Source: Natrinema longum
GTDB lineage: Archaea; Halobacteriota; Halobacteria; Halobacteriales; Natrialbaceae
DNA: 64,000 bases
Assembly: GCF_017352095.1 (NCBI RefSeq)
Contig: NZ_CP071463.1
Span: 2,790,001-2,854,000, forward strand
Direction: 5' to 3'
Of the stretch, positions 1-8,548 are shown in pieces. The first letter of the stretch is position 1. Each line of letters opens with the position of its first letter. Below the pieces are notes generated by a model. It saw only the letters and a program-made list of their open reading frames with translations. It ran no database searches and was not told where the DNA came from. A program made the translations under genes and the position numbers.

Positions 1-1
1 C

Positions 2-421
2 GTCTCGATCCCCGGCAGCACCTGGGACGACCCGCGAAAAGCCGTCAACGCCACCCTCGAGGAGGCTCCCGGCCGCCAACTGGACAAGATCCAGTGGGCG
101 GTGATGAAGGTGATGCCTCGAGCGCGGTACATGAACGATCCCTTCGGCGGCCACCACGCGCTGAACTTCGAGATCTACGGCCACTTCACGAGCCCGATCC
201 GACGACTCAGCGACCTGATCAACCACTGGATCGTCTACCAGAACGACGTCCCCGAGAACCTCATCGAACTCTGCGATCGCGCGAGCGACAAACAAAAAGA
301 CGCAGAACAGTGCGAACGCGAGTACAAGACCTTCCTACAGGAGGTCGGTCTCGATCCGATGGCGGTCAACAACCGCGGGATCGAAGTCGTCGACGAGGCA
401 GAAGCGGAGAAGACGTTGTAG
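2..421 (+). CDS. Ribonuclease R/II-family exoribonuclease (RNB domain), 3' part
   Basis: The reading frame is open from the window edge, so the N-terminus lies outside. The visible 139 residues match the C-terminal part of the RNB catalytic domain: the signature YGHFTSPIRRLSDLINHW is the conserved helix of RNase II/R enzymes (usually Y-x-HFTSPIRRY-x-DL), with Leu in place of the usual Tyr. These enzymes degrade RNA 3' to 5' in the cytoplasm. The frame stops soon after the domain, so no S1 domain follows, as is common for short archaeal RNB proteins. It converges with the acetyltransferase on the other strand, with about 25 bases between them. The family is clear; the exact subtype is not. Confidence 0.85.
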   Translation, partial: VSIPGSTWDDPRKAVNATLEEAPGRQLDKIQWAVMKVMPRARYMNDPFGGHHALNFEIYGHFTSPIRRLSDLINHWIVYQNDVPENLIELCDRASDKQKDAEQCEREYKTFLQEVGLDPMAVNNRGIEVVDEAEAEKTL

Positions 422-446
422 AGCCCTCCTGCCGATCTCGGCGCGA

Positions 447-971
447 TCAGATCGATTTTTCATACACCCGCTCCTCGAGGTCCGTCCCCAGATCCGACGG
501 TCGCGTCTCGACGTGCTCGAAGCCGGTCGACTCGTAAAACGAGATTCCGACCTCGTTGGCAGCGAGGACCGCCAGCCGGAGCCGGTCGAACGCCGCCGAG
601 AGCTCGGTCTCGAGGGCGTCGAGCAACGCCGTTCCGGTCCCGTCGTTCCACCTGTCGGGCCGAACGTACAGGCGCGCGAGAAACGCGACCGACCGATCTT
701 CCGGCCATGGAACGGCGTGTGCGAAGCCACGAGCGACGGTCTCGGTGTCGGCCGCTGGCGAGCCCGAAGCGACGAGAAACGCGGCGTCGCGGCGGCCGCT
801 CGCCTCCCTAATCGAGGACTCGAGGTCCCCGATCGCGTACCACTCGTCGACGACGTCGTCGACCGTCTCGGGGCCGAGAAGGTCGTCGTAGGCGGCGTGC
901 CAACTTTGGCGCGCGATCTCGTGGATGATCCAGGCGTCGTCGACCGTCGCGTGCCGGACAGCTCGAGTCAC
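447..971 (-). CDS. GNAT-family N-acetyltransferase
   Basis: A 174-residue protein with the GNAT fold. It starts with the typical VRHATVDDAWIIHEIARQSW first strand and helix. The acetyl-CoA binding motif A is LYVRPDRWNDGTGTALLDALE, and motif B ends in NEVGISFYESTGFEHVETR. The acetyl acceptor cannot be told from sequence. The longest frame begins with TTG at 998, but I chose the GTG at 971 because it lies just before the conserved first strand and a T-rich box sits about 29 bases upstream, as expected for a leaderless transcript. GTG at 986 is a second option. The gene is monocistronic and converges with the RNase R-like gene. Confidence 0.85.
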   Translation of the reverse strand: MTRAVRHATVDDAWIIHEIARQSWHAAYDDLLGPETVDDVVDEWYAIGDLESSIREASGRRDAAFLVASGSPAADTETVARGFAHAVPWPEDRSVAFLARLYVRPDRWNDGTGTALLDALETELSAAFDRLRLAVLAANEVGISFYESTGFEHVETRPSDLGTDLEERVYEKSI

Positions 972-1111
972 ACTGAACGGTATCACAGCGGCCGGCAAAA
1001 AGCGACATCCGATCGCCTTCGATCCGTTACGTTCGCGAGCGGCGACGAATCGGGAAGAAGCTAGCGGTCGAACGCACGAGCGGCGAGAAGAACGGCACCG
1101 TTCGAGGGAGG

Positions 1112-2071
1112 CTATCGCGAAATCGCTTCGTCCTGCTCGTTGACGACGGTCTCGACCTCGTCGGCCGTGACGAGCGCGACGTCGCCGGGGATCGTTCGCT
1201 TGAGCGACGCGGTCGCGGCGGCGTACTCGAGGGCGGTCGGGACGTCGTCGCCGGCGAGCCGGCGGGCGATGAACGCGCCGGTGAAGGCGTCGCCGGTGCC
1301 GATCGGATCGACGGTGTCGGTCTCGTAGGCGTCGTGGTCGTGGACGACGCTGTCGTGCCAGCCGACCGCACCCTCGGAGCCGCGGGTCACGACGACCGTC
1401 GTGAAGTCGTACTGGGAGCCGAGTTTGTGTGCGAGCTGTCTGGGATCGCCCTCGAACCCGAGGACCATCCGCGCGTCGCGAGCGGCGATCACGAGCACGT
1501 CGATTCCCGGGAACAGCTTCGTCAGGGTCTCCCTGGCCTCGTCGGGCGACCAGAGCTTGCGCCGGTAGTTGAAGTCGAAGGCGGTCGTCGTCCCGCCCTT
1601 TCGGGCCGCTTTGAGCAGGTTGAGCGTCGTATCCCGAAGCGTCGTGGAGAGGGCAGGCGTGATACCGGTCGTAAAGAAGACCTTCGCGTCCTGAATCCGG
1701 TCGATGTCGAATTCGCGGGCCTCGGCCGTCGAGATCGCGGTGTTCTCCCGATCGTAGATCACGTTCGTCCCGCGGGGTTTGCCCGCTTGCTCGAGGTAGT
1801 AGGTCCCCTGGCGGCCGCGGTGGCTCCAGACGACGTCCGTCTCGATACCGTGGCTCCGGAGTTCGCCGGTGACGCGCCGCCCGAGGGCGGTCTCCGGGAC
1901 TTTCGAGATCCAGGTCGCGGACGAACCCAGTCGACTCGCCGCGATGGCGACGTTGCTCTCCGCTCCGGCGGCACGCACCTCGAACTCGGCTGCGTTCTCG
2001 AGGCGTTCGTGGTCGGGTGGCGACAGCCGGAGCATCGTCTCACCGAACGTGACGATGTCGGTCTGGCTCAC
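1112..2071 (-). CDS. kdgK: 2-keto-3-deoxygluconate kinase (PfkB family)
   Basis: A 319-residue sugar kinase of the PfkB/ribokinase family. The N-terminus (IVTFGETMLRLSPPDHERLE) resembles KDG kinases, the glycine-rich substrate motif is AAGAESNVAIAASRLG, and the C-terminal PfkB signature DPIGTGDAFTGAFIA holds the catalytic Asp. KDG kinase phosphorylates 2-keto-3-deoxygluconate in the semi-phosphorylative Entner-Doudoroff pathway that haloarchaea use for glucose. The start is GTG, supported by a GGAGG ribosome site about 9 bases upstream and by the FGE motif close to it. No other sugar-catabolic genes lie beside it, so KDG as substrate is inferred from similarity; a related 2-keto-sugar is possible. 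Confidence 0.85.
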   Translation of the reverse strand: MSQTDIVTFGETMLRLSPPDHERLENAAEFEVRAAGAESNVAIAASRLGSSATWISKVPETALGRRVTGELRSHGIETDVVWSHRGRQGTYYLEQAGKPRGTNVIYDRENTAISTAEAREFDIDRIQDAKVFFTTGITPALSTTLRDTTLNLLKAARKGGTTTAFDFNYRRKLWSPDEARETLTKLFPGIDVLVIAARDARMVLGFEGDPRQLAHKLGSQYDFTTVVVTRGSEGAVGWHDSVVHDHDAYETDTVDPIGTGDAFTGAFIARRLAGDDVPTALEYAAATASLKRTIPGDVALVTADEVETVVNEQDEAISR

Positions 2072-2176
2072 GGCTCGGCCCTCCAGATCGATCGGCAGTG
2101 AACGGGGATTCCTCCGTCGGCCATAGCTGAGCTAACGGTCGTCTCTGGTATAAGTTATGGCGGTTTTGACATCCGC

Positions 2177-2193
2177 CCACCCCTGAGGGGTGG
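2177..2193. terminator. Short perfect hairpin between rtcA and kdgK
   Basis: Two perfectly complementary 7-base arms (CCACCCC and GGGGTGG) flank the loop TGA. It lies about 70 bases past the rtcA stop and about 105 bases before the kdgK start, both on the minus strand, and is followed on that strand by a second weaker palindrome (GGCGG...CCGCC). It may end rtcA transcription, though archaeal terminators are mostly T-tracts. It could also be the remains of an IS200/IS605-type end hairpin; no transposase is present. Confidence 0.35.
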
Positions 2194-2260
2194 ACTTTCG
2201 CTCACTATCTGTCACCGGCAGAGACGGCTCGAGCGGCCGCCACGAACGGACTCGGATCGA

Positions 2261-3343
2261 TCACCCGAGTCGGTCCAGTGGCGACACGACGGAGACGACC
2301 GCCGTCTCGCCGTCCCGCTCGAGCCCCACCTCCACACCGAACGCCTCGAGCAGCTCACACCGCGTTTCGACGTGATCCGTCACGGCTGGCACGCGAACCC
2401 GGCCGCCCGCGAGTGCGAGAAAGACGAGGAGCTGATCGGCCATGTGCCGGTCGACCGGAGCCACGCCCTCGAGAAAGCGGGTCGTCGCATCTGCGGCGTC
2501 TTCGCCGACGCGCTCGGCCGGCTTCCCGCGCTCGCCGAGGGCCGTGAAGCCGGCGACCCCGGTTCCGTGATCGACCCGGAGAACCATGGCGGAGCCGGGC
2601 GAGGGACTCGCTGCGGTCGTCTCGCAGCGCTCGGTCGGTTCGAGCCCCGGCTCGCGATTCAGGCGCTCGAGTGCCCCGTCCGCCTGCCGAGACGCGACAT
2701 CGCGATCCGCCAGCGACGCCGATTCGGTCGAGTAGAGGCGGAGCCCCTCGAGGGACCCCCGCTTGACGAGGTCGATCGACTCGAGGCGCGAGGGGGCGAG
2801 TCGAAGCGTCACCGTCCCGCCGCCGTCGGGATAGAACCCGCGTCGATCGACCTCGCAGGCGGCCTGGATACCGAAGCGACGGAGCAGCGGGAGGGTCACG
2901 TATCGCAGGTAATCCAGCGGCGGCGACCACGCCACGTCCGTCCCGCCAGTGACGGTGACCGACAGCGGGGATTCGAGGACCGTCGCCAGCGGGAGTACGG
3001 CGTTGCAAAGCAGCGTCACGCTGCCGGCGGTCCCGATGTCGACGGCGTACTCCCCGCCCTCGAGTCGGCTGCGGGCCGGTTCCTCGCTCCCGTGTCCGGT
3101 CCCGTCGAGTCCGGGATCGAACGCGATCGTCTCCCGCCCGAGTTCGGCCCCCGACACGTCGGCGTCAGCGATCGCCGCCATCGTCTCGAGGACTGCCAGG
3201 TGCTGGTGGCCCAGGCCCGGCGTCGGCCGATCGCCGCGGACGCCCTCCAGGCGGACCGGTTCGTTCGCGAGGACCGATAGCGCGAGCGCGGTCCGAAGGA
3301 ACTGGCCGCCGGCGCTCGAGCCGTCGAGTTCGCGTGGGGTCAT
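2261..3343 (-). CDS. rtcA: RNA 3'-terminal phosphate cyclase
   Basis: A 360-residue protein of the RtcA family, which converts RNA 3'-phosphates to 2',3'-cyclic phosphates using ATP. It opens with ELDGSSAGGQFLRTALALS, close to the usual EGGGQxLR motif; GVRGDRPTPGLGHQHLAVLE follows. The catalytic-His region is near the end: GVAPVDRHMADQLLVFLALA, with the adenylated His in DRHMADQ. I placed the start at the ATG at 3343, right before this conserved N-terminus; the longer frame to 3496 adds 51 residues of basic, Ser-rich, non-family sequence. It is alone, with no rtcB beside it. Replacement of the usual Gly-rich EGGGQ by DGSSAGGQ is a mild divergence seen directly. Confidence 0.9.
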   Translation of the reverse strand: MTPRELDGSSAGGQFLRTALALSVLANEPVRLEGVRGDRPTPGLGHQHLAVLETMAAIADADVSGAELGRETIAFDPGLDGTGHGSEEPARSRLEGGEYAVDIGTAGSVTLLCNAVLPLATVLESPLSVTVTGGTDVAWSPPLDYLRYVTLPLLRRFGIQAACEVDRRGFYPDGGGTVTLRLAPSRLESIDLVKRGSLEGLRLYSTESASLADRDVASRQADGALERLNREPGLEPTERCETTAASPSPGSAMVLRVDHGTGVAGFTALGERGKPAERVGEDAADATTRFLEGVAPVDRHMADQLLVFLALAGGRVRVPAVTDHVETRCELLEAFGVEVGLERDGETAVVSVVSPLDRLG

Positions 3344-3820
3344 GGATTCGACTGCGGACTCGAGGCACCTACCGGTGGCGGCTTCGATCCGGCTCGAGGG
3401 CGTCGGTTCGGTCGAGCGGGGAACCGTTCGGGACGAGCGTTCGAGCGGCGAGTGCGTGGGGTGCAGCCGGAACGGGACGCCCTGCCATCGTGGCACCAGT
3501 GAGTAGCCACACCCTCCCCAGCCGACTCGTTCGCTCGCGACACTCGCTCACTCGTCCCTCGCACGATATGGACGGCCGTCCTCGCTGTACTCACGGTTCC
3601 CTCCGGTCACCGCTCGGTTTCGAGGCGCTCGCTTCGCTCGCCCCTCGCTACCGCTCGGCCGGCCGACGGCGCGCGCCACCGCAGGAGAGTCCGGTCGGGG
3701 GTGCCGTCCGGGGACCGGACGACCCGGCCGGGGACGGTGTGACGGCCACGGGTCGTCGACTCCCACTACCGTTTCCGGTTTGTGAACTTTTTCCATGCTC
3801 CGCGGGAGAGGTGTAGCCCG
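3344..3820. other. Intergenic region with no supportable gene
   Basis: These 477 bases separate rtcA (minus) and the MFS gene (plus), so promoters of both should lie here. I see no frame with haloarchaeal acidic composition. It contains simple runs of CGCTCGCTTCGCTCGC type, which are common in haloarchaeal spacers, and a small perfect hairpin (GTCCGG, GGA, CCGGAC) near 3706-3720. Confidence 0.5.
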
Positions 3821-5143
3821 ATGCGACTCTGGCACGATCCCCTCCGGCGTCGGTGGCTCCTGTGGGCGATACTGAGCGTTCTCTTCCTGCTGGTCAACGT
3901 CAGCCGGCTCTCGACGGCGGTCCTCTCGGAGGATCTGATGGCCGCGTTCGGCACGACCGGGGCGCAACTGGGCACGCTCCACGCCGTCTTCTTCTGGGTC
4001 TACGCGGCGATGCAGATCCCGTCCGGTCTGCTGGCCGACCGGATCGGCCCCCGGCTGACGGCCACCGCCGGGGCCGTCGTGATGAACGTCGGCGTCGTCT
4101 GGTTCTCGTTCGCCGAGGGCTACCTCGAGGCGACGCTGGCCCGCGGGCTGATCGGCCTCGGCGGAAGCGTGATCTTCGTCTGCGTCCTCCGGTTCTGCGC
4201 GAACTGGTATCGGACCGACGAGTTCGCGACGATGAGCGGCGCGACCTTCGCCGTCGCCGGCTTCGGCGGCGTCTTCGCGACGACGCCGCTCGCGCTGGCG
4301 GTCGGCCGGTTCGGCTGGCGATCGACGGTCGCCGGACTCGGTGTCCTGGGACTCGCGATGACCGTCGCCGCCTTCGCCCTCGTCCGGAACTCCCCGAGCG
4401 CCGCCGGCTTCGAGCCGCTCGAGGGCGTCCCCGGACAGGAGGTCCTGACGAACGCCCAGCTCAAATCCTCTCTCGCCGCCGTCCTCCGGGACCGCTGGCT
4501 CTGGGTCGTCAGCGTCATGCTGTTCTGTTCGACCGGCGTGAACATCACGCTCTTCGGGCTCTGGGGCGTCCCCTACGTCGTCCAGACCTACGACGTGACG
4601 GTGACTCGGGCCTCCACGCTGACCCTGCTGGGCGGGCTCGGGCTGATGGTCGGCCCGCCCGCCGTCGGCTGGCTGGCCGACCGCCTCGAGCGTCGACTCG
4701 AGTTGATGGTCGTCGGCGGGATCTGTTACACCGCCTGTCTCGCCCTGATCGCGGTCGTCGGAAATCCGCCGCTGCCGGTCGTCGGTGCGGTGTTTCTGGT
4801 GAGCGGCATCAGCCTCGGCGCGTTCGTGCTGGGGTACTCGGTCGTCCAGGAACGCCACCCCAGCAGCGCGAGCGGGGTTTCGACGGGGGCGGCGAACGCC
4901 GCGGCCTTCACCGGCGCGGCGATCTTCCCGACCCTGATGGGGCAGGCGCTCGACGCCTACTGGACCGGCGACCTCGTCGGCGGCGTCCGCGTCTACACCG
5001 AGACCGGCTACCGGATCGCGTTCGGAATCGCCACCGTCGCCGGCGCGATCGCCTTCTGTTGTACCGTCTGGCTGTACAGACACCGCCACCGAACGACCGC
5101 CGAGGCCGACGATCCGGCCCTCGAGGGAGCGAGCGGCGAGTGA
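3821..5143 (+). CDS. MFS transporter (substrate unknown)
   Basis: A 440-residue membrane protein with about 12 predicted hydrophobic helices. The MFS motif between helices 2 and 3 is visible as GLLADRIGPRLT, and its repeat in the second half is GWLADRLERRLE. The two halves are joined by a loop around residues 200-215. It is in the anion/organic acid-like or general MFS group; nothing in the sequence names a substrate. The ATG at 3821 follows a purine-rich GGGAGAGGTG site and begins with a short basic tail (MRLWHDPLRRRW) before helix 1; an ATG-less extension to 3782 is less likely. The long frame on the opposite strand is an antisense shadow. Confidence 0.85.
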   Translation: MRLWHDPLRRRWLLWAILSVLFLLVNVSRLSTAVLSEDLMAAFGTTGAQLGTLHAVFFWVYAAMQIPSGLLADRIGPRLTATAGAVVMNVGVVWFSFAEGYLEATLARGLIGLGGSVIFVCVLRFCANWYRTDEFATMSGATFAVAGFGGVFATTPLALAVGRFGWRSTVAGLGVLGLAMTVAAFALVRNSPSAAGFEPLEGVPGQEVLTNAQLKSSLAAVLRDRWLWVVSVMLFCSTGVNITLFGLWGVPYVVQTYDVTVTRASTLTLLGGLGLMVGPPAVGWLADRLERRLELMVVGGICYTACLALIAVVGNPPLPVVGAVFLVSGISLGAFVLGYSVVQERHPSSASGVSTGAANAAAFTGAAIFPTLMGQALDAYWTGDLVGGVRVYTETGYRIAFGIATVAGAIAFCCTVWLYRHRHRTTAEADDPALEGASGE

Positions 5144-5169
5144 GGAGCAGACGGGAGCAATCGTGAGGC

Positions 5170-7392
5170 CTAGCCGCCGTGGCCAGGGTAGTCGCGCTCG
5201 AACCGATCTTCGATTTCGCTCTCGTCGAACTGGACGATCACCGGCCGGCCGTGTGGACAGGAATAGGGGTTCTCACAGTCGTCTAGCGCCGCCAGCAGGT
5301 CGACGACCGACCCCTCGGTCAGCGACGTGTTGCCGGTGATCGACGGATAACACGCGAGGTCGCCGAGGAACTCGTCGGCCAGCGCGTCGACCGTCTCGGC
5401 CCCCGCCTCGCGGTCGCCGGCGACGAACGAGGCCAGCACGTCCCGCAGCCGGTCGGGTTCGAGGGTCGCCTCGAGCACCGCGGGGACGGTCGTCACCGCG
5501 ACGGTGCGGTCGTCGATCCGGTCGGCGTAGAACCCCAGTCGCGAGAGCGCCTCGCTGTACTGTTCGAACGCTTCGGCTTCGGCCGCCGTCAACTCGAGTT
5601 CGACGGGCGCTGCGAGCGCCTGCGCGCTCGGATCGTCCGCGAAGGCATCCTGCAGACGCTCGTAGTTGACCCGCTCGTCGGCGGCGTGCTGGTCGATCAG
5701 GACGAGCCCGTCGGGCGTCTCACAGACCAGATAGGTGTCGCGGAGCTGGCCCAGCACCCGAAGCGAGGGCAGCGACTCGAACTCGGATCGCTCGCCCGTC
5801 GCGGCCTCGCCGGTCAGCGTCCGCTGTTCGGTGGCCGCGTCGAACTTGCGTCCGGGGTCGAGATCGCAATTCGGCTCCGCCGTCGAGTCGTGGTCCCGAC
5901 CCGATGCCGGTGGAGCCGAGCCCGTCCCCGGCGAATCGGCCGCGGAACGGCGACTCGTCTCGGAGCCCGTCGCTGCATTCGGTTCCGTCGCGGTCGCCGA
6001 TTCCTCGTTCCGGCTACTCGAGGCGGGGCGTTGATCCGCGGATCGATCGGCGACGGCGGCGTCCGAACTGCTCGGATCGGGTTCCGCCTCCTCGCTCGAG
6101 TCGCCGTTCCCACCCCCGCTCGCGGGGTCGGTTGTCGGCGGTTCGGCGTCCGCTCCGGCGGTCGACGCCGAGGTCTCCGATCCGGCCTCGCGGTCGCCGT
6201 CGGCCGATCCGTCGGCGGGCGAGGGTGTGTCGGCGCTGCGCTCGAGCGTGGTCGGCTCCGAGGCGGGCGAATCGGCCCCGCGAGTTCCGGGTTCGATTCG
6301 CGCCTCGCCCGGTGCCGACCGACCGCGGGGGGCGCGAGACCGGAGGAGGCCGTGCTCGAGCAGGGCGCTCTCGACCGCGGCGTCGACCTGCCGGCGGACC
6401 GCGTCGTCGTCGTCGAAGCGGACCTCCCGCTTGCGCGGGTGGACGTTCACGTCGACCGCGTCGCCGGGGACCTCGAGGAAGAGCGTCACGAAGGGGTAGC
6501 GGTCGCCGCCCAGTTGCGTCCCGTAGGCCCCCATGATCCCCTCGCGGACGGCGTCGGCCGTGACGGCACGGCCGTTGACGTAGGTCGCGAGGTAGTCCCG
6601 ACTCGAGCGGTTCGTCTCCGGGTGGGAAACGAGGCCGGAGACGGACTCGAGCGGTCCCGGCGGGAGGTCGTCGCCGTCGGCGTCGACGGGGATCATCGCC
6701 GAGGCGACCTCGCGGCCGTAGACTGCCAGGACGGCGGCCTGGAGGTCGCCCTGGCCCGTCGTCGAAAACACCTCGCGGCCGTCGTGGGTCAGCGTGACCG
6801 CCACGTCCGGGTTCGCGAGCGCGTAGCGCGTGACGACGCGATTGACGTGGGAGAACTCCGTCGCGGTCGTCTTGAGGAACTTCCGGCGAGCGGGGGTGTT
6901 GTAGAACAACTCCTCGATCTCGACCGTCGTCCCCTCGGGACAGCCCGTCGGCTCGACGCTGGTCACGTCGCCGCCCTCGTAGACGAGTTCCGTCCCCGCG
7001 CCCTCGCTCTCGCGGGGTCGCGAGCGGATGGTCAGCCGCGAGACCGAGCCGATGGTGTGCAGCGCCTCGCCGCGGAAGCCAAGCGTCGCGACGCCCGACT
7101 CGAGGTCCTCGAGCCCCTCGATCTTGCTGGTCGTGTGTTCCCGGACCGCCGCCCGGAGGTCGGCCTCGCTCATCCCGCGGCCGTCGTCGGCGACTCGGAT
7201 CAGTTCGGTGCCGCCCGCTTCGACGGTGACGTCGACGCTGTCGGCGTCGGCATCGAGGCTGTTCTCGACGAGTTCCTTCACCGCGCTGGCGGGCCGCTCG
7301 ACGACCTCGCCGGCGGCGATGCGGGCGACGGTGGCCTCGTCTAACTGGTGGATATCGGTGTCGTGCTGGGATGGGGTACTCTCGTCGCTCAT
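5170..7392 (-). CDS. mutL: DNA mismatch repair protein MutL, endonuclease type
   Basis: A 740-residue MutL. Residues about 15-340 are the GHKL ATPase: the Asn/Glu motif is ELVENSLDA, then DDGRGM and GFRGEAL, with the S5-like second half ending near VNVHPRKREVRF. Residues about 365-535 are a Ser/Glu/Asp-rich low-complexity linker. The C-terminal dimerization domain carries the nicking endonuclease motif DQHAADERVNYE (DQHAx2Ex4E), plus ACYPSI and CPHGRP. MutL therefore should nick DNA after MutS finds a mismatch, as in PMS2-type proteins and unlike E. coli MutL. mutS lies 2.8 kb upstream on the same strand, with two other genes between. Confidence 0.97.
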   Translation of the reverse strand: MSDESTPSQHDTDIHQLDEATVARIAAGEVVERPASAVKELVENSLDADADSVDVTVEAGGTELIRVADDGRGMSEADLRAAVREHTTSKIEGLEDLESGVATLGFRGEALHTIGSVSRLTIRSRPRESEGAGTELVYEGGDVTSVEPTGCPEGTTVEIEELFYNTPARRKFLKTTATEFSHVNRVVTRYALANPDVAVTLTHDGREVFSTTGQGDLQAAVLAVYGREVASAMIPVDADGDDLPPGPLESVSGLVSHPETNRSSRDYLATYVNGRAVTADAVREGIMGAYGTQLGGDRYPFVTLFLEVPGDAVDVNVHPRKREVRFDDDDAVRRQVDAAVESALLEHGLLRSRAPRGRSAPGEARIEPGTRGADSPASEPTTLERSADTPSPADGSADGDREAGSETSASTAGADAEPPTTDPASGGGNGDSSEEAEPDPSSSDAAVADRSADQRPASSSRNEESATATEPNAATGSETSRRSAADSPGTGSAPPASGRDHDSTAEPNCDLDPGRKFDAATEQRTLTGEAATGERSEFESLPSLRVLGQLRDTYLVCETPDGLVLIDQHAADERVNYERLQDAFADDPSAQALAAPVELELTAAEAEAFEQYSEALSRLGFYADRIDDRTVAVTTVPAVLEATLEPDRLRDVLASFVAGDREAGAETVDALADEFLGDLACYPSITGNTSLTEGSVVDLLAALDDCENPYSCPHGRPVIVQFDESEIEDRFERDYPGHGG

Positions 7393-7576
7393 AGTGGAGA
7401 TGGCGTCGGTAACGCGGTGGGTCCGACGCGCCGAACGTGGTGCCTACTCGTACAGAAGGCGAGTGGTTAGGTCTTACGTCCGGTCCGACTCGAGTCGTCG
7501 TCGGACGGACGCCTATCAGTCGGTGCAACCGCGACTCGTCTCGTGGTTGCACCGGTCAATCGGGACGGGACCCGTC

Positions 7577-8377
7577 TCAATCCTGCAGTCCCAGATCCTG
7601 TGACATCGAGTTCCCGGCGCGGGGGACGCCTTTCACCGTCACGGTCTCGCCGTTCATGAAGGAGGCGGCGGGGCTGGCGAGGAACTGTGCGACGTCGGCG
7701 ATCTCCTCGCCGTGGCCGATGCGGCGATCGGTCTCCTCGCGGGGCGGCATGTCCTCGCTGTCGATGCCGAGCGTCTCGGCGACGCCGGGGGTCTGGATCA
7801 GGCCCGGCGCGATGCAGTTGACGCGGATGCCGTCTTCGGCCCATTCCGTGGCGAGCGTCTCGGTCAGGCGGATGATCGCGGCCTTGGACGCGCCGTAGTG
7901 GCTCTCGCCGGGCGCGGCGTGTTGTCCGTTGACCGACGAGAGGTTGATGATGACCCCACCGTCGCCCTCGCGCATGACCTCGCCGGCGAGTTGCGTACAG
8001 TGGACGGTGCTGTTGAGGTTGAGGTCGACGATGGTCTTCCAGCCGTTCGCGGAGATGTCCTCGAAGGGCGCGACGAACTCCCCGCCGGCGTTGTTCACGA
8101 GGATGTCGACGTCGCCGAACTCCTCGACCGTCTCGTCGACGAGGGTCCGGACCTGCTCGCGCTCGCGGACGTTGCACTCGACGGCGAGCGCGTCGCCAGC
8201 GTCCGCGGCCTCGTTGATCCCCTCGGCGACCGGTCCCACGCGATCCATCGATCGCGAGCAGATCGCGACGTTCGCCCCGCTTGCCGCGAGTGTTTCCGCG
8301 ATCGATTGGCCGATCCCCTGGCTCGCACCGGTGACGATGGCGGTCTTCCCTGCCACGTCGAACGTTGCTTCGTGCAT
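7577..8377 (-). CDS. Short-chain dehydrogenase/reductase (SDR)
   Basis: A 266-residue classical SDR. The NAD(P) binding motif is TGASQGIG near residue 17, NNAG follows at about 93, and the catalytic Ser, Tyr and Lys are in INLSSVNG and the YGASK segment. The C-terminus has the usual IAPGLIQTPG. It resembles 3-oxoacyl-reductase or glucose dehydrogenase-like SDRs, but the substrate is not determinable. Arg in CSRSMDR after the second strand hints at NADPH. It sits between mutL and the LOV kinase on the same strand, with gaps over 170 bases, so it probably has its own promoter. No functional link with mismatch repair is visible. Confidence 0.88.
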   Translation of the reverse strand: MHEATFDVAGKTAIVTGASQGIGQSIAETLAASGANVAICSRSMDRVGPVAEGINEAADAGDALAVECNVREREQVRTLVDETVEEFGDVDILVNNAGGEFVAPFEDISANGWKTIVDLNLNSTVHCTQLAGEVMREGDGGVIINLSSVNGQHAAPGESHYGASKAAIIRLTETLATEWAEDGIRVNCIAPGLIQTPGVAETLGIDSEDMPPREETDRRIGHGEEIADVAQFLASPAASFMNGETVTVKGVPRAGNSMSQDLGLQD

Positions 8378-8548
8378 CGTGCTAACTGGCCCCCTACCGA
8401 CCCATAGTTGTATCGATCAAACACGTCCGCCATCGGCCGATCACGCGGACCGATCGAGCAACCGGGCGCGGTTCGAGACCGAACCACTGACTCACACTGC
8501 GTCGCTCCGTCGCGGTTCGGTGGCTCGAGGACCGTCCGACGGTCCCGG

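Noticed and set aside
3548-5089. 513-codon minus-strand frame opposite the MFS gene
   Set aside because: Composition typical of antisense (Asp/Arg/Gly/Pro low complexity); the MFS frame has clear helices and motifs.
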